This document shows, piece after piece, positions 6,139 to 10,121 of a stretch of DNA of 10,121 nt (positions are counted from its first letter, which is position 1; each line of letters begins with the position of its first letter). Source of the stretch: CAYZPE01 sp964626625 (GTDB lineage: Bacteria; Patescibacteriota; Minisyncoccia; Phycocordibacterales; CAYZPE01); contig CAZVFV010000025.1 of assembly GCA_964626625.1 (NCBI GenBank), forward strand, positions 1 through 10,121, in the 5' to 3' direction. The position numbers and the translations under genes were made by a program. Below the pieces are notes generated by a model that did not search any database, had not been told where the DNA came from, and saw only the letters and a list, made by a program, of their open reading frames with translations.

Positions 6139-6526
6139 CTGGTTCAGCTTACCCTTTATCCGTGAAGAGTGTTCCGCTGTGCTAAAAACGTGTGGTATCC
6201 TCAGTCGAGGCATATACGTCCTCAAACGATTCGGATTCCTTTAAAAAATTATTACCGGAAGTCTTTCACGTGATCGAGAGTAAACCTAATCTAAAGTATG
6301 GACCTGTTATATTGAAGGTCAAGGGCATTTTTTTAGCAAAAAGTTCATAAGGTGTGGAAAACTTGTTGATATATTGTGTGAAAGTAATATAAATCTGTTT
6401 ACAGCTGAATTTATTTTAAATACATATTCTTTAAAAAGCATTAATCAGAGCCATTTTTTATTTGTGAGGCATTGAAATAGTTTTTAATTCAAAATAAAAT
6501 ACAAAAATATTTTTTGTCAAAACAAT
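6139..6526. other. Gene-poor AT-rich stretch with a possible gene relic
   Basis: No clear gene. A plus-strand frame of 52 codons (GTG 6192 to TAA 6350) reads like protein in its centre (SDSFKKLLPEVFHVIESKPN), but it has no ATG, ribosome binding site or promoter, so it may be a degraded gene fragment. A minus-strand TTGACC followed 17 bases later by ATACTT (about 6290-6320) is weakly promoter-like. From 6350 to 6526 the sequence is very AT-rich, without open frames worth naming. A minus-strand TTGACA lies near 6515, but no good -10 box is certain. Confidence 0.5.
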
Positions 6527-6685
6527 AAAATTTTGCCTCGCCCTGTCTCTACTCAGAGCAGATGAGGTATGGGGCGAAGCAACAGGGAAAATTTTGTTAG
6601 AGGAGTATCGGCTTTACTGATTCTTTTTGTATGTGCGGATCGAACCCCGAAGCAGAGCTTCGGAGTATTCTCCGTAATCGCAATA
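6527..6685. repeat. Dispersed intergenic repeat, copy 3
   Basis: Third copy, same orientation as the others. The left arm AAAATTTT (6527-6534) pairs with AAAATTTT after the AACAGGG motif. In copy 1 the same stem is AAAGTTTT with AAAACTTT, so one base pair has changed on both sides (G-C to A-T). TCGCCC pairs with GGGCGA further in. The right half is nearly identical to copy 2 (three differences in about 113 bases). The element ends where the arm of the next terminator begins. Confidence 0.88.
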
Positions 6686-6688
6686 TAA
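6569..6688 (+). CDS. Possible microprotein inside repeat copy 3
   Basis: ATG-started frame of 39 codons, TAA stop. It begins MGRSNRENFVRGV, has a hydrophobic core SALLILFVC, and ends FSVIAI. Same frame and start position as in copy 2; the two differ by Arg/Gly at residue 2, Asn/Lys at residue 28 and Ala/Val near the end. An in-frame TGA lies just before the ATG, so translation would have to start there. No clear ribosome binding site. Translation is unproven; the element may be purely an RNA or DNA repeat. Confidence 0.25.
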   Translation: MGRSNRENFVRGVSALLILFVCADRTPKQSFGVFSVIAI

Positions 6689-6722
6689 AAACCGCCTTAT
6701 TTTCATAAGGCGGTTTTTATAT
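6683..6722 (-). terminator. Bidirectional terminator of the DUF378 gene
   Basis: An 18-bp perfect stem (6683-6700 with 6705-6722) with a TTTC loop, a GC core GCC/GGC, and A-run and T-run arms. It ends just beyond the stop of the minus-strand DUF378 gene (6729) and would also stop plus-strand transcription crossing repeat copy 3. Confidence 0.9.
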
Positions 6723-6728
6723 ACATAC

Positions 6729-6956
6729 TTAATTACATCGATTACATTTGTTTCCGCTGAAGAGTATTTTTACTCCAGCAAGACCAATAAGCAGATAAAT
6801 CACTGCTGTTAGGGTTGTTGAGCTCACGAGCATTTCAAGAACGTTTACATCTTGTTTTCCCATAAGAGCAGAAAGTCCCATGATGCCCCAGTTTATTGCT
6901 CCGATAACAACAAGAATCCATGAACATGAAGCTAGTCCCATCTTTTTATTTTTCAT
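6729..6956 (-). CDS. DUF378 (YuzA-like) small membrane protein
   Basis: 75 residues with two membrane helices, about 12-32 (ILVVIGAINWGIMGLSALM) and 47-66 (TLTAVIYLLIGLAGVKILF). The IGAINWGIMGL motif and the YLLIGLAGV second helix are the hallmarks of the DUF378 family, whose role is unknown. After the second helix comes a short tail, GNKCNRCN, with a Cys-x-x-Cys pair that could bind metal or form a disulfide. The start is ATG 6956; Met6 is an alternative. The gene is divergent from the STAS-like gene, with about 80 bases between them that must hold both promoters, and has a very strong terminator of its own, so it is probably monocistronic. Confidence 0.85.
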   Translation of the reverse strand: MKNKKMGLASCSWILVVIGAINWGIMGLSALMGKQDVNVLEMLVSSTTLTAVIYLLIGLAGVKILFSGNKCNRCN

Positions 6957-7022
6957 TGTGTGTATTTCTTTTTATAAAAAACGACCTTTATATTAAGTAT
7001 ACACAGTGATTGCATTTTTATC

Positions 7023-7031
7023 TGGTATAGT
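7023..7031 (+). promoter_or_regulatory. Extended -10 promoter of the STAS-like gene
   Basis: TGG-TATAGT is a good extended -10 element; no clear -35 box is present. The predicted transcription start is near 7038, only a base or so from the ATG at 7039, so the mRNA would be leaderless. This supports the shorter start over GTG 7006. Confidence 0.5.
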
Positions 7032-7038
7032 TGTTAGT

Positions 7039-7416
7039 ATGAAATTTAAAGCAGAAATAGAAAACAGTATTGTTGTTCTTTCCGTAAGTTCAATTGTAAG
7101 TGATGTTGATCTTGAAGAGTTTAAAGTGTGGGTAGAATCTGTAAAGAGTGTGGTTCATGAATTGTACGATAAGATTGGAGGACCTATTCCTATTCTTGTT
7201 GATGTTTCAGAGCTTAAAGAATATAGACCTGAAGCATTTGAATTACTCGCTAAGCTTTTAAAGCATGATGAGCCCTTAACTTCCAAGATAGCTCTTCTTG
7301 GAACGACAAGTTTTTTAAATTCATCTAAGGACGCACTGTCTGCCTATGCAAATGTTAAGACTCCTATGGAATCATTTACTTCAATTGAGGAGGCTTTGGC
7401 GTGGCTCTCTAATTAA
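7039..7416 (+). CDS. STAS / SpoIIAA-like protein
   Basis: 125 residues from ATG 7039, soluble, with alternating strands and helices. The N-terminal strand pair (KFKAEIENSIVVLSV), the central strand ILVDVSELKEY, the strand KIALLGTT, and the ending FTSIEEALAWLSN resemble the SpoIIAA-like (STAS/SEC14-type) proteins, in which the final F-x-x-x-EEAxxWL helix is characteristic. Some family members bind lipophilic ligands or act as anti-anti-sigma relatives, but the serine phosphorylated in true SpoIIAA cannot be placed here with confidence. I chose ATG 7039 because the frame from GTG 7006 would start upstream of the likely -10 box. Its stop codon overlaps by three bases that of the convergent GerMN-domain gene. 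Confidence 0.65.
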   Translation: MKFKAEIENSIVVLSVSSIVSDVDLEEFKVWVESVKSVVHELYDKIGGPIPILVDVSELKEYRPEAFELLAKLLKHDEPLTSKIALLGTTSFLNSSKDALSAYANVKTPMESFTSIEEALAWLSN

Positions 7417-7883
7417 GGTTGTAGTATTTCTTCTGGTAGTATAAATACTTTTTTTACCTCTTCAAACTGAAGGGCTGTTTTTTCTATTTGAGCTCGAATA
7501 AGTCCTATACGACAAGATCCACCTGAAGTAAATCCAGGAACTTCTGTGAAGGTCAGTTCTAAGGCATCTTCGTTTAGTTTTGTGGTAAGGAGTTTAAATT
7601 CTGTATTTGGAAACTCTGTGCTAAAACCAGCAATTTTCGCATCGGTACCTAGTTCATTTGATATGAGTTTTTGTATGACTGATTCTGGTGTTTGGATTGT
7701 TCGAGAGCTTTGTTTTACAGGAAGTACTGCGCGTGTATCACAGGTAATTTCTCCACCATTTAATTTTCTATCTTCAACTTCATTGTAGTAATAAATATAA
7801 AAGTTTTCTTGTGAAAGAAATTGAAATACATAAATAAGACCGATAGCAAGAATAAAGATACTAATAAGGTAAGCATTTTTCAT
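7413..7883 (-). CDS. Membrane-anchored GerMN-domain protein
   Basis: 156 residues. One N-terminal membrane helix (about 4-24, AYLISIFILAIGLIYVFQFL), then an extracytoplasmic part. Residues about 65-155 follow the GerMN pattern: PESVIQKLISNELG, the strand LLTTKLNEDALELTF, then FTSGGSCRIGLIRAQIEKTALQF and a final VFILPEE strand. GerMN domains occur in spore-germination proteins and in many surface proteins of non-sporulating bacteria, where the role is thought to be binding in the cell envelope. The start lies 3 bases after the stop of tlyA, so the two are one transcript and may be translationally coupled. There is no visible terminator between it and the convergent STAS-like gene. Confidence 0.75.
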   Translation of the reverse strand: MKNAYLISIFILAIGLIYVFQFLSQENFYIYYYNEVEDRKLNGGEITCDTRAVLPVKQSSRTIQTPESVIQKLISNELGTDAKIAGFSTEFPNTEFKLLTTKLNEDALELTFTEVPGFTSGGSCRIGLIRAQIEKTALQFEEVKKVFILPEEILQP

Positions 7884-7886
7884 ATA

Positions 7887-8603
7887 CTATATAGTAGCAA
7901 AATGTATAAAATATTCCTTATTTCCGTCACCGCCTGAAATAGGAGATTCTGTTTGTGATTTATGTATAAGTCCTAGTTTTTCTCCAAATTGTTTAATGTT
8001 TGACACAGCTTCTTGTTGTAAGACTTCATCTCTTACAATGCCATTTTTTGTGTGTTCTTTACCTACTTCAAATTGAGGTTTAACAAGAGTAATAATACAA
8101 CCATCTTTTTTAAGATATTTAAACGCTTCTGGTAGTACGAGGGCAAGTGAAATAAAAGATACGTCAATTACGATAAGGTCAGCTAATTCTGGAATATCTG
8201 CATTTCGAATATCAGTCTGTTCCATTAGAATTACACGAGCATCTCCTTTGAGTGATGAATCAAATTGATCTGTACCAACATCAATTGCATAAATCTTTGA
8301 AGCGCCCTTATGGAGTAAACAGTCAGTAAAACCTCCTGTTGAAGATCCTATATCAATACAGGTCATATTGAGAGGGTTTATATTAAACTTCTCGAGTGCA
8401 TGCGCAAGTTTTGTTCCGCCACGACTTACAAATTCTTCTGAGTTATCAACTTCAACTTGAGCAGTGTCAGCTGTCTGTGATCCTTGTTTGGTAGCAATGG
8501 TATTATTTACTTTTACTTTGCCACGTTTAATAAGGTCAGAAGCTTTACTTCTGTTTTTAACTAAACCTTTTTTAACCAAAAATATGTCGAGCCTTTCTTT
8601 CAT
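7887..8603 (-). CDS. tlyA: TlyA-family rRNA 2'-O-methyltransferase
   Basis: 238 residues; S-adenosylmethionine-dependent RNA methyltransferase of the TlyA type, which in Mycobacterium methylates C1409 of 16S and C1920 of 23S rRNA. An N-terminal S4 RNA-binding domain (1-60, MKERLDIFLVKKGLVKNRSK) is followed by the FtsJ-like catalytic domain. Signatures: FVSRGGTKLAHALEKF, the cofactor-binding DIGSSTGGFTDCLL with DVGTDQFD after it, DVSFISLALVLP, LVKPQFEVGKEH and the C-terminal SPISGGDGNKEYF. The length is normal. There is no Shine-Dalgarno before ATG 8603; the csp terminator lies only 20 bases upstream, so expression may come from partial read-through or a weak promoter there. Identification of the family is firm; the exact target base in this organism is not known. 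Confidence 0.95.
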   Translation of the reverse strand: MKERLDIFLVKKGLVKNRSKASDLIKRGKVKVNNTIATKQGSQTADTAQVEVDNSEEFVSRGGTKLAHALEKFNINPLNMTCIDIGSSTGGFTDCLLHKGASKIYAIDVGTDQFDSSLKGDARVILMEQTDIRNADIPELADLIVIDVSFISLALVLPEAFKYLKKDGCIITLVKPQFEVGKEHTKNGIVRDEVLQQEAVSNIKQFGEKLGLIHKSQTESPISGGDGNKEYFIHFATI

Positions 8604-8622
8604 TTTTTTAATTTAGCACAAA

Positions 8623-8654
8623 ACAAAACACCCCGCTTGCGCGGGGTGTTTTGT
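8623..8654 (-). terminator. Terminator of the cold shock gene
   Basis: A 14-bp perfect stem (ACAAAACACCCCGC, 8623-8636, with 8641-8654), a TTGC loop, a GC core and T-rich flank on the minus strand. It sits between the cold shock gene and tlyA. The A and T arms also make it symmetrical. Confidence 0.92.
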
Positions 8655-8659
8655 GAAGA

Positions 8660-8860
8660 TTACGCCTTGGCTACTTTTGTAGCGAAGAGGCCTTTTTCAT
8701 TCTCAGCCATTTCAAATGTTACTTCCTCGCCTTCGCGAAGAGAATCAAATGAACCGCCTTGAACTTCATTAGCATGAAAGAAAAGGTCTTTGTCATGTCC
8801 CTCTCGAGAGATGAAACCATAGCCCTTATCTGTCTTCTTCTTTAGAATTCCTTTTTCCAC
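8660..8860 (-). CDS. Cold shock domain protein
   Basis: 66 residues, a single five-strand OB-fold nucleic acid chaperone. The RNA-binding motifs are seen as KGYGFIS (RNP1, about 12-18) and DLFFHANEV (RNP2, about 25-33); the end FEMAENEKGLFATKVAKA closes the barrel as usual. Family members bind single-stranded RNA or DNA and melt secondary structure, often helping translation in the cold. It starts with GTG at 8860, with no ribosome binding site; an in-frame ATG is absent nearby. It is transcribed alone from a consensus promoter (8965-8993) with a leader of about 98 bases, long for this window, that can fold in two exclusive ways, which suggests post-transcriptional control. The family call is secure; the exact csp letter cannot be given. 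Confidence 0.95.
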   Translation of the reverse strand: MEKGILKKKTDKGYGFISREGHDKDLFFHANEVQGGSFDSLREGEEVTFEMAENEKGLFATKVAKA

Positions 8861-8958
8861 TGTATTTTTGTAAAAGAAGCGAATAATTACCTCAAAACGA
8901 CGTCTACGAAGTAAAAATCAACCTTCTTTTACTCTTATGATAGACAAGCATTTTGACA
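8861..8958 (-). promoter_or_regulatory. Cold shock gene leader with two competing hairpins
   Basis: The leader RNA can form hairpin A, where GTAAAAGAAG (8932-8923) pairs perfectly over 10 bp with CTTCTTTTAC (8879-8870) just upstream of the start codon. It can instead form hairpin B, where AGTAAAA (8933-8927) pairs with TTTTACT (8916-8910). The two share bases 8927-8932, so only one can form at a time. Such a layout fits a temperature-responsive leader as in E. coli cspA, but this is inference. Confidence 0.5.
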
Positions 8959-8964
8959 AGAACA

Positions 8965-8993
8965 AGTATAGCAAACCATATACATTTTGTCAA
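8965..8993 (-). promoter_or_regulatory. Sigma70 promoter of the cold shock gene
   Basis: On the minus strand TTGACA (8993-8988) and TATACT (8970-8965) with a 17-base spacer. Predicted start near 8958, giving a leader of about 98 bases. Confidence 0.85.
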
Positions 8994-9014
8994 TCTTTTT
9001 TAGGTATTAATATA

Positions 9015-9055
9015 AAATAGGTTACTTGAGCAAGTCTTGCTCAAGTAACCTATTT
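9015..9055 (-). terminator. Long hairpin terminator overlapping a stop codon
   Basis: A near-perfect palindrome: 9015-9034 is the reverse complement of 9036-9055, so an 18-bp stem with a 5-base loop is possible. The TAG stop of the minus-strand gene at 9050-9052 is inside the stem, and T-rich sequence follows on the minus strand. Confidence 0.85.
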
Positions 9056-9340
9056 CTTTAACCAAAAGGCCTTGAAAAGTGCCTCTCGAGTTTTTGCTGG
9101 ATCTTTCGTATAGACCCTGATCTCTTGGATAGTTACCCCTCCTCTAATTTTTACTAAAAATCCGGAAGGGGTTTCGGTAAATAAGATTTTTCTTTCTCCT
9201 GTACCGATTTGTTTAATTATACCTAAGGATATTTTTGTAATCTCCGGTAATTCTTGAGCAGTTTTGATAATACGCTCTGCCTCATCGATTACAGTCGTAT
9301 GTGAAGATGTTATTTTTCCTCCAGCAAGATGTTTGGGCAT
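9050..9340 (-). CDS. Small conserved-looking protein, possibly DUF2103-like
   Basis: 96 residues, soluble, basic at both ends. The start MPKHLAGGKITSSHTTVIDEAERIIKTA, with a His-Thr-Thr pair before a helix, and the later strands KISLGIIKQIG, KILFTETPSGFLVKIRGG and TIQEIRVYTKD suggest a compact alpha/beta protein. It resembles short proteins annotated as DUF2103 (a putative metal-binding family), but I recall this only loosely and no catalytic motif is certain. It has one of the few clear Shine-Dalgarno sequences in the window: AGAGGA about 6 bases before ATG 9340. A possible promoter lies upstream on the minus strand (AT-rich TATAAT-like sequence near 9400-9410). It is transcribed towards the cold shock promoter but has its own long terminator, so it stands alone. 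Confidence 0.75.
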   Translation of the reverse strand: MPKHLAGGKITSSHTTVIDEAERIIKTAQELPEITKISLGIIKQIGTGERKILFTETPSGFLVKIRGGVTIQEIRVYTKDPAKTREALFKAFWLKK

Positions 9341-9504
9341 AATTTTCCTCTATAGAAGGAGGTTACATGTTAAAAAAACTAATAAGCTGAATGTGACATT
9401 ATTATATATTATTTTTTTGTTATTAGATCTGTAATGGTTACATATTTTGAAATTATTTTCACAACTTAAAGTAGAGATACTCACTTTCTTTTTTCTTATT
9501 TGTA

Positions 9505-9513
9505 TGGTATTAT
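9505..9513 (+). promoter_or_regulatory. Possible extended -10 promoter for the lipoprotein gene
   Basis: TGG-TATTAT (TATTAT at 9508-9513) has the extended -10 form; a weak TTTCTT lies 17 bases upstream. Transcription would start near 9520, giving a leader of about 70 bases with a strong ribosome binding site (GAAGGA, 9575-9580) 8 bases before ATG 9589. Confidence 0.45.
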
Positions 9514-9588
9514 TTATTCAAATAAACTTGTTTCACTTTGGGTTTCCAAGGGCAGGTTTAGGGGTTTGTAGCTTGAAGGAATCTAGCT

Positions 9589-9834
9589 ATGAAAATGTTC
9601 TTCATGTCTCTTGTCGTTCTGATGTATCTCGCCCTGTCTGGTTGTGGGTCTTCGCGTGATATGACCCAGAAGGAGGCCTCGACATTCGTCGGGGAGATTG
9701 AGCGATATAACGAGCTGATGGGAGAAGGTTTACAACAGGAGAATGCTCCGAGGGTTGTTGAGGATATGCCTCAGCGAACATTGGATGACATGCTTCGTGA
9801 CGGAGATGTAATTATCGGGCGACTCAATCACTGA
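9589..9834 (+). CDS. Small lipoprotein of unknown function
   Basis: 81 residues. A hydrophobic signal peptide (3-16, MFFMSLVVLMYLAL) leads to a lipobox LSGC with Cys19 as the expected lipid-modified residue, so the mature protein of about 63 residues would sit on the membrane outer face. The mature part is polar and acidic (VGEIERYNELMGEGL, then EDMPQRTLDDMLRDGD) and probably helical. No family is recognised. The ribosome binding site GAAGGA is strong, unlike most genes here, and the codons are GC-rich (GCC, CTG, GTC, GGG, GAG), unlike the AT-rich neighbours. The partial gene at 1-159 has the same style and the same 17 bases before its terminator. This suggests both belong to one class of genes, perhaps acquired or highly expressed; the lipoprotein call itself is well supported. 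Confidence 0.78.
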   Translation: MKMFFMSLVVLMYLALSGCGSSRDMTQKEASTFVGEIERYNELMGEGLQQENAPRVVEDMPQRTLDDMLRDGDVIIGRLNH

Positions 9835-9890
9835 GGAGATGCCACTTCGGCTCAAGTTACCCGATAATGTGGGGTGGGGAGAAAAAACAC

Positions 9891-9916
9891 AAAGCCTTGG
9901 GAAACCAAGGCTTTTT
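9891..9916 (+). terminator. Terminator of the lipoprotein gene
   Basis: AAAGCCTTGG (9891-9900), GAAA tetraloop, CCAAGGCTTT (9905-9914) and T-run to 9916. It is preceded by the same 17 bases as the terminator at 184-212. Confidence 0.92.
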
Positions 9917-9920
9917 CTAT

Positions 9921-9957
9921 AAGTAAAAAAAACGGTTTTGAACCGTTCTTTTTACTT
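9921..9957 (-). terminator. Terminator for a minus-strand gene
   Basis: Arms 9921-9937 and 9941-9957 pair throughout apart from one A-C mismatch (9930/9948), which becomes a U-G pair in minus-strand RNA. The 7-bp core AACGGTT/AACCGTT is followed by eight T on the minus strand. This points to a minus-strand gene ending here. Confidence 0.75.
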
Positions 9958-10089
9958 TCGCTTTTTCTTTGCTATTTTTTTATTAAGCATTGCATGCTTA
10001 ATTGCTAATCTTTTCGTAGTTTTTTTTGAGCGAGATGTTTTTCTTTTTTCTATACCTGTTCGTCTTTTTGCATTTGTATATAGTTTACA
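9952..10089 (-). pseudogene. Tiny very basic protein, frame without a start (possibly frameshifted)
   Basis: A minus-strand frame of 45 codons ends with TAA 9954-9952 inside a terminator stem, as expected for a real gene end. It is extremely rich in Lys and Arg (KRRTGIEKRKTSRSKKTTKR, ending NKKIAKKKRK), like a nucleic acid-binding or ribosome-associated peptide. However, no ATG, GTG or TTG occurs at its beginning; upstream it meets TAG at 10092-10090. An ATG at 10073 lies in the next frame and stops after seven codons. One extra A in the run of five A at about 10066-10070 would join that ATG to this frame, giving 40 residues starting MQKRRTG. It may be a sequencing error, a programmed slip or a broken gene. 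I know no family for it. Confidence 0.4.
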
Positions 10090-10121
10090 CTATTTTATTC
10101 TTCTGTTTGCACCTCTGAGCG

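Noticed and set aside
8953..8984. Plus-strand TTGACA and TATACA in the cold shock promoter region
   Set aside because: The spacer is about 20 bases and no plus-strand gene follows before the terminator at 9015.
9356..9390. AAGGAGG followed by ATG and a 7-residue peptide (MLKKLIS) on the plus strand, like a leader peptide
   Set aside because: No gene follows closely and no attenuator structure is seen; it overlaps the upstream region of the minus-strand gene, so probably chance.
9447..9659. 70-codon plus-strand frame with a hydrophobic segment
   Set aside because: TTG start without a ribosome site; its upstream part includes the likely promoter and its end overlaps the well-supported lipoprotein gene in another frame.

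Overview
This window looks like chromosome from a low-GC bacterium with a compact, streamlined gene style, most likely a member of the Candidate Phyla Radiation (Patescibacteria, Parcubacteria-like). That placement is inference. It rests on several things: a short TruB without an obvious C-terminal PUA domain, a TlyA/GerMN-domain gene pair, many starts without a Shine-Dalgarno sequence, near-consensus TTGACA/TATAAT promoters placed very close to start codons, and many small genes of unknown function. No rRNA, tRNA, CRISPR array or recognisable transposase was found.

Layout. Positions 1-212 hold the end of a GC-richer small gene and its terminator. Positions 321-443 hold copy 1 of a dispersed repeat. 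Positions 496-4611 form a plus-strand operon under a strong promoter: an unknown charged protein, TruB pseudouridine synthase, a secreted FecR-domain protein, and a CHASE2-domain class III adenylate cyclase. Repeat copy 2 (about 4612-4765) starts directly after the cyclase stop. It is followed by a DoxX-like membrane protein and, from its own consensus promoter, a 4'-phosphopantetheinyl transferase-like protein. A gene-poor stretch (6020-6728) carries inverted repeats, a terminator, a possible gene relic and repeat copy 3. A small DUF378 membrane protein (minus) and an STAS/SpoIIAA-like protein (plus) are divergent. Then come minus-strand genes for a GerMN-domain membrane protein, TlyA rRNA methyltransferase, a cold shock protein with a long leader, and a small unknown protein. 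The right end has a GC-richer small lipoprotein gene and, on the minus strand, the terminator and tail of a tiny basic protein whose frame appears broken.

How the genes may work together. The FecR-domain protein and the CHASE2 cyclase are probably a sensing pair: an extracytoplasmic sensory layer feeding cytoplasmic cAMP production, co-transcribed with a tRNA modification gene. TruB, TlyA and the cold shock protein are RNA-centred housekeeping functions. The other loci are small membrane or signalling proteins with no pathway that can be assigned from the sequence.

The least explained element is the three-copy repeat of about 120-160 bp. It has a palindromic left part and an almost invariant right part, keeps open reading frames, and has no match I recognise. 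It is the best candidate here for an undescribed structured RNA, miniature mobile element or microprotein family. A second candidate is the cold shock gene leader, which can form two mutually exclusive hairpins.
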